Shown: one piece after another, positions 1 through 5,040 of the stretch
Numbering within the stretch: position 1 is the first letter of the stretch
Layout of the letters: every line of letters begins with the position of its first letter
From: Rickettsiales bacterium
GTDB taxonomy: Bacteria; Pseudomonadota; Alphaproteobacteria; Rs-D84
Length of the DNA: 5,040 nt
Direction of reading: 5' to 3'
Assembly: GCA_031259365.1 (NCBI GenBank)
Contig: JAIRLP010000024.1
Span: forward strand, 1 to 5,040
Program-made: the position numbers and the translations under genes
Notes under the pieces: model-generated
What the model was told of the DNA's origin: nothing
Databases searched by the model: none
What the model saw: the letters and a program-made list of their open reading frames with translations, nothing else

Positions 1-2564
1 TTACCCGATACAATATTGTCACCGTTATAGTAATAAATCTTACTGGTTGGTTTTGTGGCACGATCCAAATTAATCAGACCATATCCAAATACTTCTTTGA
101 AGACTTTGAAATAATCTTCGCCACCCTGATCAACACGATACTGGTATTCTGCTGGCAATTCATACATCGCCTGTAAATGAGATTTCAATTCGGCAGATGT
201 CATTGCAGTACCGTTGGCGTTCGTTGCCAAGAATGGTCCATCGGCTGTCAAAGCCAATAATGCAAACAACTGTTTGTTATTCAAATAATCAAATGCAGAT
301 TTAATCGCGCCCGCGGCGCCTGCCATGGATGCCACAGCTAATTCATCGGTTACACCCGCCGCCGCAAAGCACCAAGGATCAATTCCGTTTGCACCACTGC
401 CACCAATACCACAAGCGCGCGCCTTGTAATATTTATCATCACTGGCATCACCTGGTGTGTCATTCTGATCTTGCCATTGTGATAATGCAATTTTGCCGCC
501 TGGGGAATAACCTGTGACGCTGCCGGTACCACTTGTACCGCTGCCTGTTAAACCAACTGCAACCACAGACATAAATAAATGTTCCAAATTGCTAAAGATC
601 AATGGGGCTGAATTTTCAAAACCTGCTTCCAGTGTTCTACCTGAATAAGCACTGTCAGTTTCAAATGCACCTGTACTGAAAATAACCAACGGTGAAAACC
701 CTGAACCCAACTGATTAAAGAAAGAGAAAGCATCAGTTCCAGGTAATGCATTTGCACCACCCACACCATCTGTTGTGTCTTGATCATAATATTTATTAAT
801 CAGTGCGATAAAGGCTGCTTGACGCGTCGCTTCTGGATAAGACAATATGTCCGATACAGTTTCAACATCACGACCACGCAGTGGTGCAATAACTGATGCG
901 TTTGCAATGATATCTGGTCTGGAACGTCCTTTATCCAAATCGCCTGCCAACCACATTGCACCTGCATTCAATAATGCTTTGTAATTTGCATAATCGATTA
1001 TTGTTAATTCTTTGGCATAAGTCAGATCACCATTGGTTTCAATTTGGTATGCTTTGTCAACACCACCAGATAAAGTAGAAGCGAGATATAACAACCCATC
1101 GGCACCAATATAGCCGCGATAAGAATTTGTTCCGCCATCAGACAAAGTAAATCCTTTGCCAGTTGTATCCATTGTCAACGTCAATGTTTGACCAAATAAA
1201 TTTACGGTGTCCCCTGTTCCGATCTTTCCATCACCTTCATCGGTGTATCCACCAGACACGCTGCCATCGGCCGCCTTCATCCCGAAGCCGCCACCAGTGC
1301 GGAATATTGTCATCTGGCCGTTTGGCATAAACCCCATGAAATCAGCCAATGCCTGACTTGACGTTTTACCACCAACAATTTTGGCCAACAAATCATCTGC
1401 ATCTGAAGACAGACCGTTATTAATCGCTGTTCCAGAACTGGATAAATCAAACAAGCCTAAGTTTGCCAAATCTTCTTCGGTCCAATCATCTAACAAAGAT
1501 TCATTATCTGTGCCACGGTTAACTGTATTATTGTAATACTTGCTGGAAATCATATCGTTGCTGGCACCATTGGTTGAAGTACCATTAGAATTCGTCGTGG
1601 TCCAGGGCAACAACGTATCATCCAAAGATGACCCTTGTTCTGATAATTCACCTGCTGGTTTTGCGGGCGCATTTATACCATTTGCCGTGACCAAGGCAAC
1701 ATTAACTGGTCTGCCGCCTAATACCGCTTCGGTTCCCAGATGATTACCGGCCAAGAAAATTGGTTCACGCGCAGAATTACGAATTGTACGCATTCCCGTA
1801 TAACCGTGTGCCATTGGGGAATATCCGTGCATCATCAACAGATAATTCTGCCCATAGGTATCTGTCATCAATGTGAAAGTATCTTTCATTGTGCCTGTTG
1901 TGGTGGGGCTGTAAAAATCTTGATTCTGTCTGTACAAAGCATCGGAATAAACCAATTTACCTTCTACGTTGAAATAAGCAGGTCCATAAGGCAATGCAAT
2001 TGATGGTGTTGGTCCTGGATTTGGATTGCCTGTGCAATCACAAGTCCCATCCGTTTTACAAGTTCCCGTACTGCCATTGCTGCAAGTACAAGTTGAATTT
2101 GGTCGGCATTGACCAGTACCGCCGCCGCCACTGTTGCCATTGCTGGAATCAAAAACATCTGTCAGCAACAACAGACCGCCAACGACAACGGCGGCCCCAG
2201 CCGCCGTCAATGCTATGCCCTGGGCAGAGGAGAGCCCGCTGAACAACCCGCCAGATTCTGTCTTCGGCTTTTTCTGATTATATCTTTTAATCTGCTGATC
2301 GCATTTAGAAGCATCTGCGCCATACATCTGCAAAATCTGTGCAGCACGAACATCATTGTTCATTAATGCAGTACAAACAATAGATAAACCTGTACTGTCT
2401 GTAAAATTTACATCCGCGCCATTATTAACCAAAGTCTGAACCTGTTGGATATCAGCGTTTTTCGCAGCAGATAATAATTGTGCAGCTATTTGAAAATCAT
2501 TGGCGGCAAACAATGCAGATGGTGCAAAAAACAATGCTGATATAAAAAGTTTAATGTGCTTCAT
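1..2564 (-). CDS. Secreted ankyrin-repeat protein with degenerate S8 (subtilisin-like) peptidase domain, C-terminus beyond window
   Basis: The reading frame is open from the ATG at 2564-2562 to the left edge, 854 codons with no stop; the TAA at 3-1 is out of frame. Residues 1-20 are a Sec signal peptide (cleavage near AlaPheAla... at LFA/A, 20/21). Residues 28-86 match about two ankyrin repeats, with NGADVN at 48-53 and YGADAS at 81-86. A Lys-rich stretch (93-101) precedes a Gly/Ala-rich hydrophobic segment at 114-134. A Gly linker and two C-x5-C-x-C units (153-177) follow. The C-terminal half recalls autotransporter-type S8 peptidases: a hydrophobic strand ending SVVAVG, then ACG (C719) and WCFAAAG (C732), ASMAGAAGAI with the likely catalytic Ser746, and FGYGLINLDRATKP at 826-839. 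The Asp and His motifs are not convincing: VNVALVTANG (287-296) has Thr at the Asp position, and the usual AAGN oxyanion motif reads STGA. Activity is therefore doubtful. A beta-barrel may follow outside the window. The gene is certain; the S8 assignment is moderate and by eye. Confidence 0.88.
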   Translation of the reverse strand, partial: MKHIKLFISALFFAPSALFAANDFQIAAQLLSAAKNADIQQVQTLVNNGADVNFTDSTGLSIVCTALMNNDVRAAQILQMYGADASKCDQQIKRYNQKKPKTESGGLFSGLSSAQGIALTAAGAAVVVGGLLLLTDVFDSSNGNSGGGGTGQCRPNSTCTCSNGSTGTCKTDGTCDCTGNPNPGPTPSIALPYGPAYFNVEGKLVYSDALYRQNQDFYSPTTTGTMKDTFTLMTDTYGQNYLLMMHGYSPMAHGYTGMRTIRNSAREPIFLAGNHLGTEAVLGGRPVNVALVTANGINAPAKPAGELSEQGSSLDDTLLPWTTTNSNGTSTNGASNDMISSKYYNNTVNRGTDNESLLDDWTEEDLANLGLFDLSSSGTAINNGLSSDADDLLAKIVGGKTSSQALADFMGFMPNGQMTIFRTGGGFGMKAADGSVSGGYTDEGDGKIGTGDTVNLFGQTLTLTMDTTGKGFTLSDGGTNSYRGYIGADGLLYLASTLSGGVDKAYQIETNGDLTYAKELTIIDYANYKALLNAGAMWLAGDLDKGRSRPDIIANASVIAPLRGRDVETVSDILSYPEATRQAAFIALINKYYDQDTTDGVGGANALPGTDAFSFFNQLGSGFSPLVIFSTGAFETDSAYSGRTLEAGFENSAPLIFSNLEHLFMSVVAVGLTGSGTSGTGSVTGYSPGGKIALSQWQDQNDTPGDASDDKYYKARACGIGGSGANGIDPWCFAAAGVTDELAVASMAGAAGAIKSAFDYLNNKQLFALLALTADGPFLATNANGTAMTSAELKSHLQAMYELPAEYQYRVDQGGEDYFKVFKEVFGYGLINLDRATKPTSKIYYYNGDNIVSG
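2013..2108 (-). repeat. Two tandem 16-residue Cys units (C-x5-C-x-C) within the ankyrin/S8-like protein
   Basis: Residues 153-168 and 169-184 of the long minus-strand protein each begin with the spacing C-x5-C-x-C (C153, C159, C161; C169, C175, C177). Both units are Gly/Asn/Thr-rich and end in a loop, and the second runs into a Pro/Asn/Gly hinge (PNPGPTP). Together they look like an internal duplication that forms a small disulfide-bonded or metal-binding stalk between the hydrophobic segment and the downstream domain. The spacing loosely recalls EGF-like modules, but each unit is too short to be called one. Confidence 0.7.
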
Positions 2565-2572
2565 TTAAAAAT

Positions 2573-2579
2573 TCTCTCT
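2573..2579 (-). promoter_or_regulatory. Ribosome binding site of the ankyrin/S8-like gene
   Basis: On the minus strand AGAGAGA lies 8 bases upstream of the ATG at 2564-2562. It is a purine-rich, non-canonical Shine-Dalgarno sequence. It supports this ATG, which also gives a complete signal peptide. A similar AGAGAGA precedes the plus-strand gene at 3503. Confidence 0.5.
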
Positions 2580-2589
2580 GTATGCCAAA

Positions 2590-2619
2590 ATTCTACCATA
2601 AAAGCTTTTTATCTGTCCA
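2590..2619 (-). promoter_or_regulatory. Candidate sigma-70 promoter for the ankyrin/S8-like gene
   Basis: On the minus strand the hexamers TGGACA (2619-2614) and TAGAAT (2595-2590) are separated by 18 bases. Each differs from the consensus at one position. Transcription would start near 2583 and leave a leader of about 20 bases. The terminator at 2749-2780 lies between this promoter and the lipoprotein gene, so the gene is probably transcribed separately from its upstream neighbour. Confidence 0.55.
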
Positions 2620-2748
2620 GACAAAAAATATTCCTGATTTACGGTACATACGGAAGCATCTTTTAAAATCACCGTCAATTATGACTTGAATGACCGATTG
2701 ACAGCAACCTTTTATCTATCTTTGATGGGATTATTGGTATTTTTATTA

Positions 2749-2780
2749 TAAAAAAATCCGCACATAACGTGCGGATTTTT
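2749..2780 (-). terminator. Intrinsic terminator of the lipoprotein gene
   Basis: A perfect 12-bp stem (2752-2763 with 2769-2780; GTGCGGATTTTT and its complement) closes a 5-base loop. On the minus strand it is followed by a run of seven U (2756-2750, partly within the stem) about 15 bases after the lipoprotein stop codon. The plus strand also ends in a T-rich tract, so it could work in both directions, but no plus-strand gene ends here. Confidence 0.9.
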
Positions 2781-2795
2781 AATTTTGATTCAAGA

Positions 2796-3323
2796 CTAAT
2801 ATTGAATAACTTTTACTTTACCACGAGAACGTACACGTGCATCATTAACATCATTAAATTGTTTCAAAGTATCAACTGAAACATTATCAGGTTTAACTTT
2901 GGTTGGATCAGGAACCAACTGGCCATTTGTATAGATATAAATATTACCATTGATAACTATTCTTGCATAACCATCATTACCACGTTTACCAGAATTACCA
3001 CGGCCCGTATTTTTCTTGCCATGATTTCTCTGCCAATCACGTTCCTGCTGTTCAAGAACTCGTCTGTTATGTTCTTCAACGCTTAAACCGACTGTGTTGT
3101 TATTACCATTAATATCATTATTGATAATAGTAATATCACCACTGTTATTGTCACCTACAACGACCACTGGACTTTGGTGTACATCGCGACAATCTTTACA
3201 ATCTTTATTTTTGTCTTTGCAGTCATAATAATGGTCATTTGTTTCATGACCACAAGAAGTCAACAAAAATGCTGACACTGCCAAAGCGATAACCCAGTTA
3301 CTTTTAACTTTATTTTGAGCCAT
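2796..3323 (-). CDS. Predicted outer-membrane lipoprotein with Asp/Lys/Cys motif and Asn-rich beta-like segment, unknown function
   Basis: The 175-residue product starts with basic residues, a hydrophobic stretch (10-22) and the lipobox LTSC, which makes Cys24 the lipidated residue. Gly follows at +2 rather than Asp, so Lol sorting to the outer membrane is likely; this is family knowledge, not proof. The mature start holds Asp/Lys-rich sequence with C35, C42 and C45 (C-x6-C-x2-C). Residues 53-79 alternate Val/Ile with Asn/Asp/Gly (VVVVGDNNSG, then INGNNNTVG), like short beta-strands with Asn turns. A charged Arg/Glu/Gln helix (82-99), a basic Gly/Asn/Lys segment (100-117) and a short strand pair (RIVINGNIYIYTNGQLV, 121-137) follow. 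I recognise no family. The start is fixed by AAGGAGG five bases upstream and by the signal sequence. It is apparently a single-gene transcript with its own promoter and terminator. Confidence 0.93.
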   Translation of the reverse strand: MAQNKVKSNWVIALAVSAFLLTSCGHETNDHYYDCKDKNKDCKDCRDVHQSPVVVVGDNNSGDITIINNDINGNNNTVGLSVEEHNRRVLEQQERDWQRNHGKKNTGRGNSGKRGNDGYARIVINGNIYIYTNGQLVPDPTKVKPDNVSVDTLKQFNDVNDARVRSRGKVKVIQY

Positions 3324-3328
3324 TGAGG

Positions 3329-3335
3329 CCTCCTT
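3329..3335 (-). promoter_or_regulatory. Strong Shine-Dalgarno of the lipoprotein gene
   Basis: AAGGAGG on the minus strand is a full-consensus ribosome binding site, 5 bases before the ATG at 3323-3321. It is much stronger than the sites in front of the other three genes, which suggests high translation of the lipoprotein. Confidence 0.88.
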
Positions 3336-3354
3336 AATTTAAGTTTATGATTCG

Positions 3355-3382
3355 ATTATAGACAAAATTATAGCATTGTCAA
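3355..3382 (-). promoter_or_regulatory. Consensus sigma-70 promoter of the lipoprotein gene
   Basis: On the minus strand TTGACA (3382-3377) and TATAAT (3360-3355) are both perfect consensus hexamers with a 16-base spacer. A second TATAAT lies inside the spacer (3372-3367), too close to this -35 to pair with it. Transcription should start near 3348, giving a leader of about 25 bases that contains the AAGGAGG site. Confidence 0.85.
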
Positions 3383-3397
3383 GACTTTTGTCGATAA
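3356..3397. repeat. Inverted repeat embracing the lipoprotein promoter, possible operator
   Basis: TTATAGACAAAA (3356-3367) and TTTTGTCGATAA (3386-3397) are complementary at 11 of 12 positions and are separated by 18 bases. The left arm covers the -10 box and the right arm lies just upstream of the -35 box. The arm spacing, about 30 bases centre to centre, is near three helical turns. This would suit a dimeric or paired regulator, but AT-rich DNA can give such symmetry by chance. Confidence 0.4.
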
Positions 3398-3475
3398 TTT
3401 ATTACCCAGCCGCAAATCATTGCAAATGGATGACAACACAACCTAAATATTTCCCTTTTATGCCGGGTCGTTTTT

Positions 3476-3484
3476 TGATACAAT
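3476..3484 (+). promoter_or_regulatory. Candidate extended -10 promoter for the Cys-rich gene pair
   Basis: TGATACAAT fits an extended -10 element (TGN followed by TACAAT, one mismatch to TATAAT). No good -35 hexamer lies 16-18 bases upstream, which extended -10 promoters tolerate. Transcription would begin near 3491 and leave a leader of only about 12 bases. The AGAGAGA at 3494-3500 would serve as a weak ribosome binding site, placed unusually close to the ATG. Confidence 0.4.
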
Positions 3485-3502
3485 TGACTTCATAGAGAGA
3501 AC

Positions 3503-4378
3503 ATGAACAAAATCATTGGATTATTTATAGCCGCATCCTTGTTTCTGCCCGTAATGTATGGCGCAGCGGTGGCTGCTTCGTGTTCCAAGGCGAACCTGAC
3601 CAGATGTCTGGATTCTGCTTGTGCCCTGAATATTGGATCAAATCCGGCCGCCCGTTGCCAGTTATGCGGTACCGCCCAAGCTGGTTCTGCCGCAACAGAC
3701 ACTGGATTAAAAAGCCTTTCCGTGGGCGCTTCGGCCAAGAATACATTATCAGCAACTGAATTAAAATCTGCACCAAGCGACCCAGGCACACGCTATGCAT
3801 GGGCCACCGGCGAATGTATAAAAAAGATCGCAGGCTGTACCCAGGATGATGTGACGAATGCATACGACCGCTTAATAGAACAGTCTTGTAAAGCCGCCGG
3901 GATTACTTCCGGTATGGCAGAATTACAGCTTGCCGCCCGAAAAACAAAAACACAAACCAGTTGCAACACAGAAATTCGTGCCTGTTTAACTGATGCCAAG
4001 CATTGTGGGCCAAATTATGCCGCATGCGCCCAAGATACAGATTTCGACAGATTCTTTTCTGCTTGTGCGGTGGATGCATCTGGTTGCACCGAACATGTGA
4101 ATGCTGTCCGCACAGAATTGGCCAGTGCACGCGATGGCGCGATCAAAAATCAAGAAACACTGTTGGCAAATATCGTCGGTGCTTATCAAACCGCACGTGA
4201 TACTAAATTAAAGTCAGCAGAAGATTCTTGCAAAGATAACAAAGCAAAAACGTCTTGTGTTAAAACAGTTTGCGAAACCAACATGAAAAATAAATGCGGT
4301 GTCGGATTTGAATCAGAAAAGTCTATGGCCAACCTGCTGTGCGCATTTCATGACACCGCATGTCAAAGATTAAAGTAA
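3503..4378 (+). CDS. Secreted cysteine-rich helical protein (20 Cys), unknown function
   Basis: The 291-residue product has a Sec signal peptide (basic Lys3, hydrophobic 4-18, cleavage after AVA at 24 or one residue later). The mature chain of about 267 residues carries 20 cysteines, an even number that suggests disulfides in an oxidising periplasm or outside the cell. Cysteines cluster in three modules with a similar C-x6-8-C-x3-6-C rhythm: C27/C35/C40/C52/C55; C154/C161/C168/C175, continuing to C188 and C195; and C243/C252/C257/C265. Between the last two lies a probable long helix (about 197-240, Ala/Glu/Arg/Lys-rich). Residues 56-100 are Ser/Ala/Thr-rich and look like a flexible linker. 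I recognise no named family. The second module resembles one in the next gene, 10 bases downstream, so the two are likely co-transcribed and related. A weak AGAGAGA precedes the start, and the signal peptide supports this ATG. Confidence 0.93.
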   Translation: MNKIIGLFIAASLFLPVMYGAAVAASCSKANLTRCLDSACALNIGSNPAARCQLCGTAQAGSAATDTGLKSLSVGASAKNTLSATELKSAPSDPGTRYAWATGECIKKIAGCTQDDVTNAYDRLIEQSCKAAGITSGMAELQLAARKTKTQTSCNTEIRACLTDAKHCGPNYAACAQDTDFDRFFSACAVDASGCTEHVNAVRTELASARDGAIKNQETLLANIVGAYQTARDTKLKSAEDSCKDNKAKTSCVKTVCETNMKNKCGVGFESEKSMANLLCAFHDTACQRLK

Positions 4379-4388
4379 AGAAAAACAA

Positions 4389-5040
4389 ATGAAGTTGTCA
4401 AAGTTTGATTTTTCCGTTTTAAAATTACAACCAATGCTTGCCATTTGGGTTGGCGTTTTGTGCGTGTCTTCTGTTAATGCAGCAGAAGTTGTGCAACGTG
4501 GCACCACTGCCCGCCCTACGATTTCACGCGCAAATACATCCGCCAGCAGAATGCCTGCTTTACAAGCCAAGGCCGTTGTTGCCGCTGTCACTGCTGAAGA
4601 AGAAGTCAAAACCGAAACAGCGGAACCAGAAGTCGAAGAAGTCGTTGAAGAAGTAACCATCATTGAAAACAAATCTTCCCAGTTTGACAAGATCTTGAAT
4701 AACACTGGCACATCTGCAATTGACACAGCGGCTGATGCCCGCGCAGCAGCCATCCGTGCCCAGCGCGCTGCATTAGATTCCGCAGATGCAACATCTACGG
4801 CCAATCAAAAAATGGAAGCGGCATTGGCAGACTTGAACAATGCCTGTGATTCGGGCTTGCGCAATTGTATGAAGCAGACTTGTGGGAATGATTTTTCCAA
4901 ATGCGCTGGTGACGGCGATACCATTTTGGGTAATAAATTCGATAAATGCAGACGCGACACAACTTGCAGTGGATCAGAATTCCAAATGTGTGCACGCGCA
5001 ATCAACGCCGATCGCGATTTCAATCGCAAGCTGGGGTCTT
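4389..5040 (+). CDS. Secreted Ala-rich coiled-coil and Cys-module protein, 3' end beyond window
   Basis: 217 codons are visible without a stop and the gene runs off the right edge. Residues 1-31 are a rather long signal peptide (hydrophobic core 15-28, cleavage near VNA/A at 31/32). An Arg/Thr/Ser/Ala region (36-68) and a strongly acidic stretch (69-93, with EEE, EVEEVVEEV) follow. Next come an Ala-rich probable coiled coil (110-150) and a Cys module: C153, C160, C165, C172, C187, C193, C201. CGNDFSKCAGDGD (165-177) aligns with CGPNYAACAQDTD (168-180) of the preceding protein, which indicates a shared module. The gene starts 10 bases after the upstream stop without a recognisable Shine-Dalgarno (only A-rich AAAGAAAAAC), so translational coupling to the upstream gene is likely. 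ATG 4434 would remove the basic N-region of the signal peptide and is less likely. Function is unknown; a periplasmic or surface structural role is inferred. Confidence 0.9.
   Translation, partial: MKLSKFDFSVLKLQPMLAIWVGVLCVSSVNAAEVVQRGTTARPTISRANTSASRMPALQAKAVVAAVTAEEEVKTETAEPEVEEVVEEVTIIENKSSQFDKILNNTGTSAIDTAADARAAAIRAQRAALDSADATSTANQKMEAALADLNNACDSGLRNCMKQTCGNDFSKCAGDGDTILGNKFDKCRRDTTCSGSEFQMCARAINADRDFNRKLGS

Noticed and set aside
1..3. TAA on the minus strand at the left edge as the stop of the long gene
   Set aside because: The gene's codons fall on 3-5, 6-8 and so on, so this TAA is out of frame and the gene continues beyond the window.
1540..2366. Several plus-strand frames of 67-87 codons and a 64-codon minus frame
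   Set aside because: All lie inside the continuous 854-codon minus-strand gene. Their His/Cys/Gln-rich composition is typical of shadow frames.
2670..2690. Short near-palindrome GTCAATTATGAC
   Set aside because: The arms are only 4-5 bases in AT-rich DNA with no promoter aligned to it, so it is likely chance.
2698..2726. Plus-strand TTGACA followed by TTTGAT as a promoter
   Set aside because: The -10 is poor, and the next sequence on the plus strand is the terminator and the antisense strand of the lipoprotein gene, with no gene to express.
3490..3863. Open frames of 99 and 112 codons on the minus strand
   Set aside because: Both are antisense to the start of the Cys-rich gene at 3503, lack start signals, and show no domain-like pattern.
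4370..4804. 144-codon open frame on the minus strand, Ala/Ser-rich
   Set aside because: It lies opposite two genes with signal peptides and conserved Cys motifs on the plus strand. Its composition is what the reverse complement of Ala-rich coding sequence gives, and it has no ribosome binding site.

Overview
The window comes from a Gram-negative (diderm) bacterium: three of the four genes encode Sec signal peptides and the fourth encodes a lipoprotein with a clear lipobox. The first gene combines ankyrin repeats with a secreted subtilase-like domain, the proteins are rich in secreted cysteine motifs, and the intergenic DNA is AT-rich. Together these suggest a host-associated alphaproteobacterium, possibly an uncultured gut lineage. 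That assignment is an inference from protein style; no rRNA or core gene is present to confirm it.

Layout. (1) 1-2564, minus strand: one very long open gene, 854 codons visible, whose C-terminus lies off the left edge. It encodes a signal peptide, about two ankyrin repeats, a Gly/Ala-rich hydrophobic segment, a duplicated Cys motif, and a long region whose C-terminal half resembles autotransporter-type S8 peptidases but seems to have lost most catalytic residues. (2) 2565-2795: non-coding, with a candidate promoter and ribosome binding site for gene 1 at its left end, a strong intrinsic terminator for gene 2 at its right end, and nothing recognisable in about 2620-2748. (3) 2796-3323, minus: a 175-residue lipoprotein. 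(4) 3324-3502: a divergent intergenic region with a near-consensus sigma-70 promoter for the lipoprotein, an inverted repeat around that promoter, and an extended -10 candidate for the plus-strand genes. (5) 3503-4378 and 4389-5040+, plus strand: two secreted Cys-rich proteins, 10 bases apart and evidently one operon. The second runs off the right edge. They share a cysteine-spaced module, so they are probably distant paralogues.

All four products appear to be exported. The window therefore reads as a cell-envelope or secreted-protein neighbourhood made of poorly characterised families, not a metabolic or mobile locus. No tRNA, rRNA, insertion sequence, CRISPR array, attachment site or origin was seen. 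The most promising novelty is the ankyrin plus degenerate-subtilase architecture, followed by the paired Cys-module proteins.
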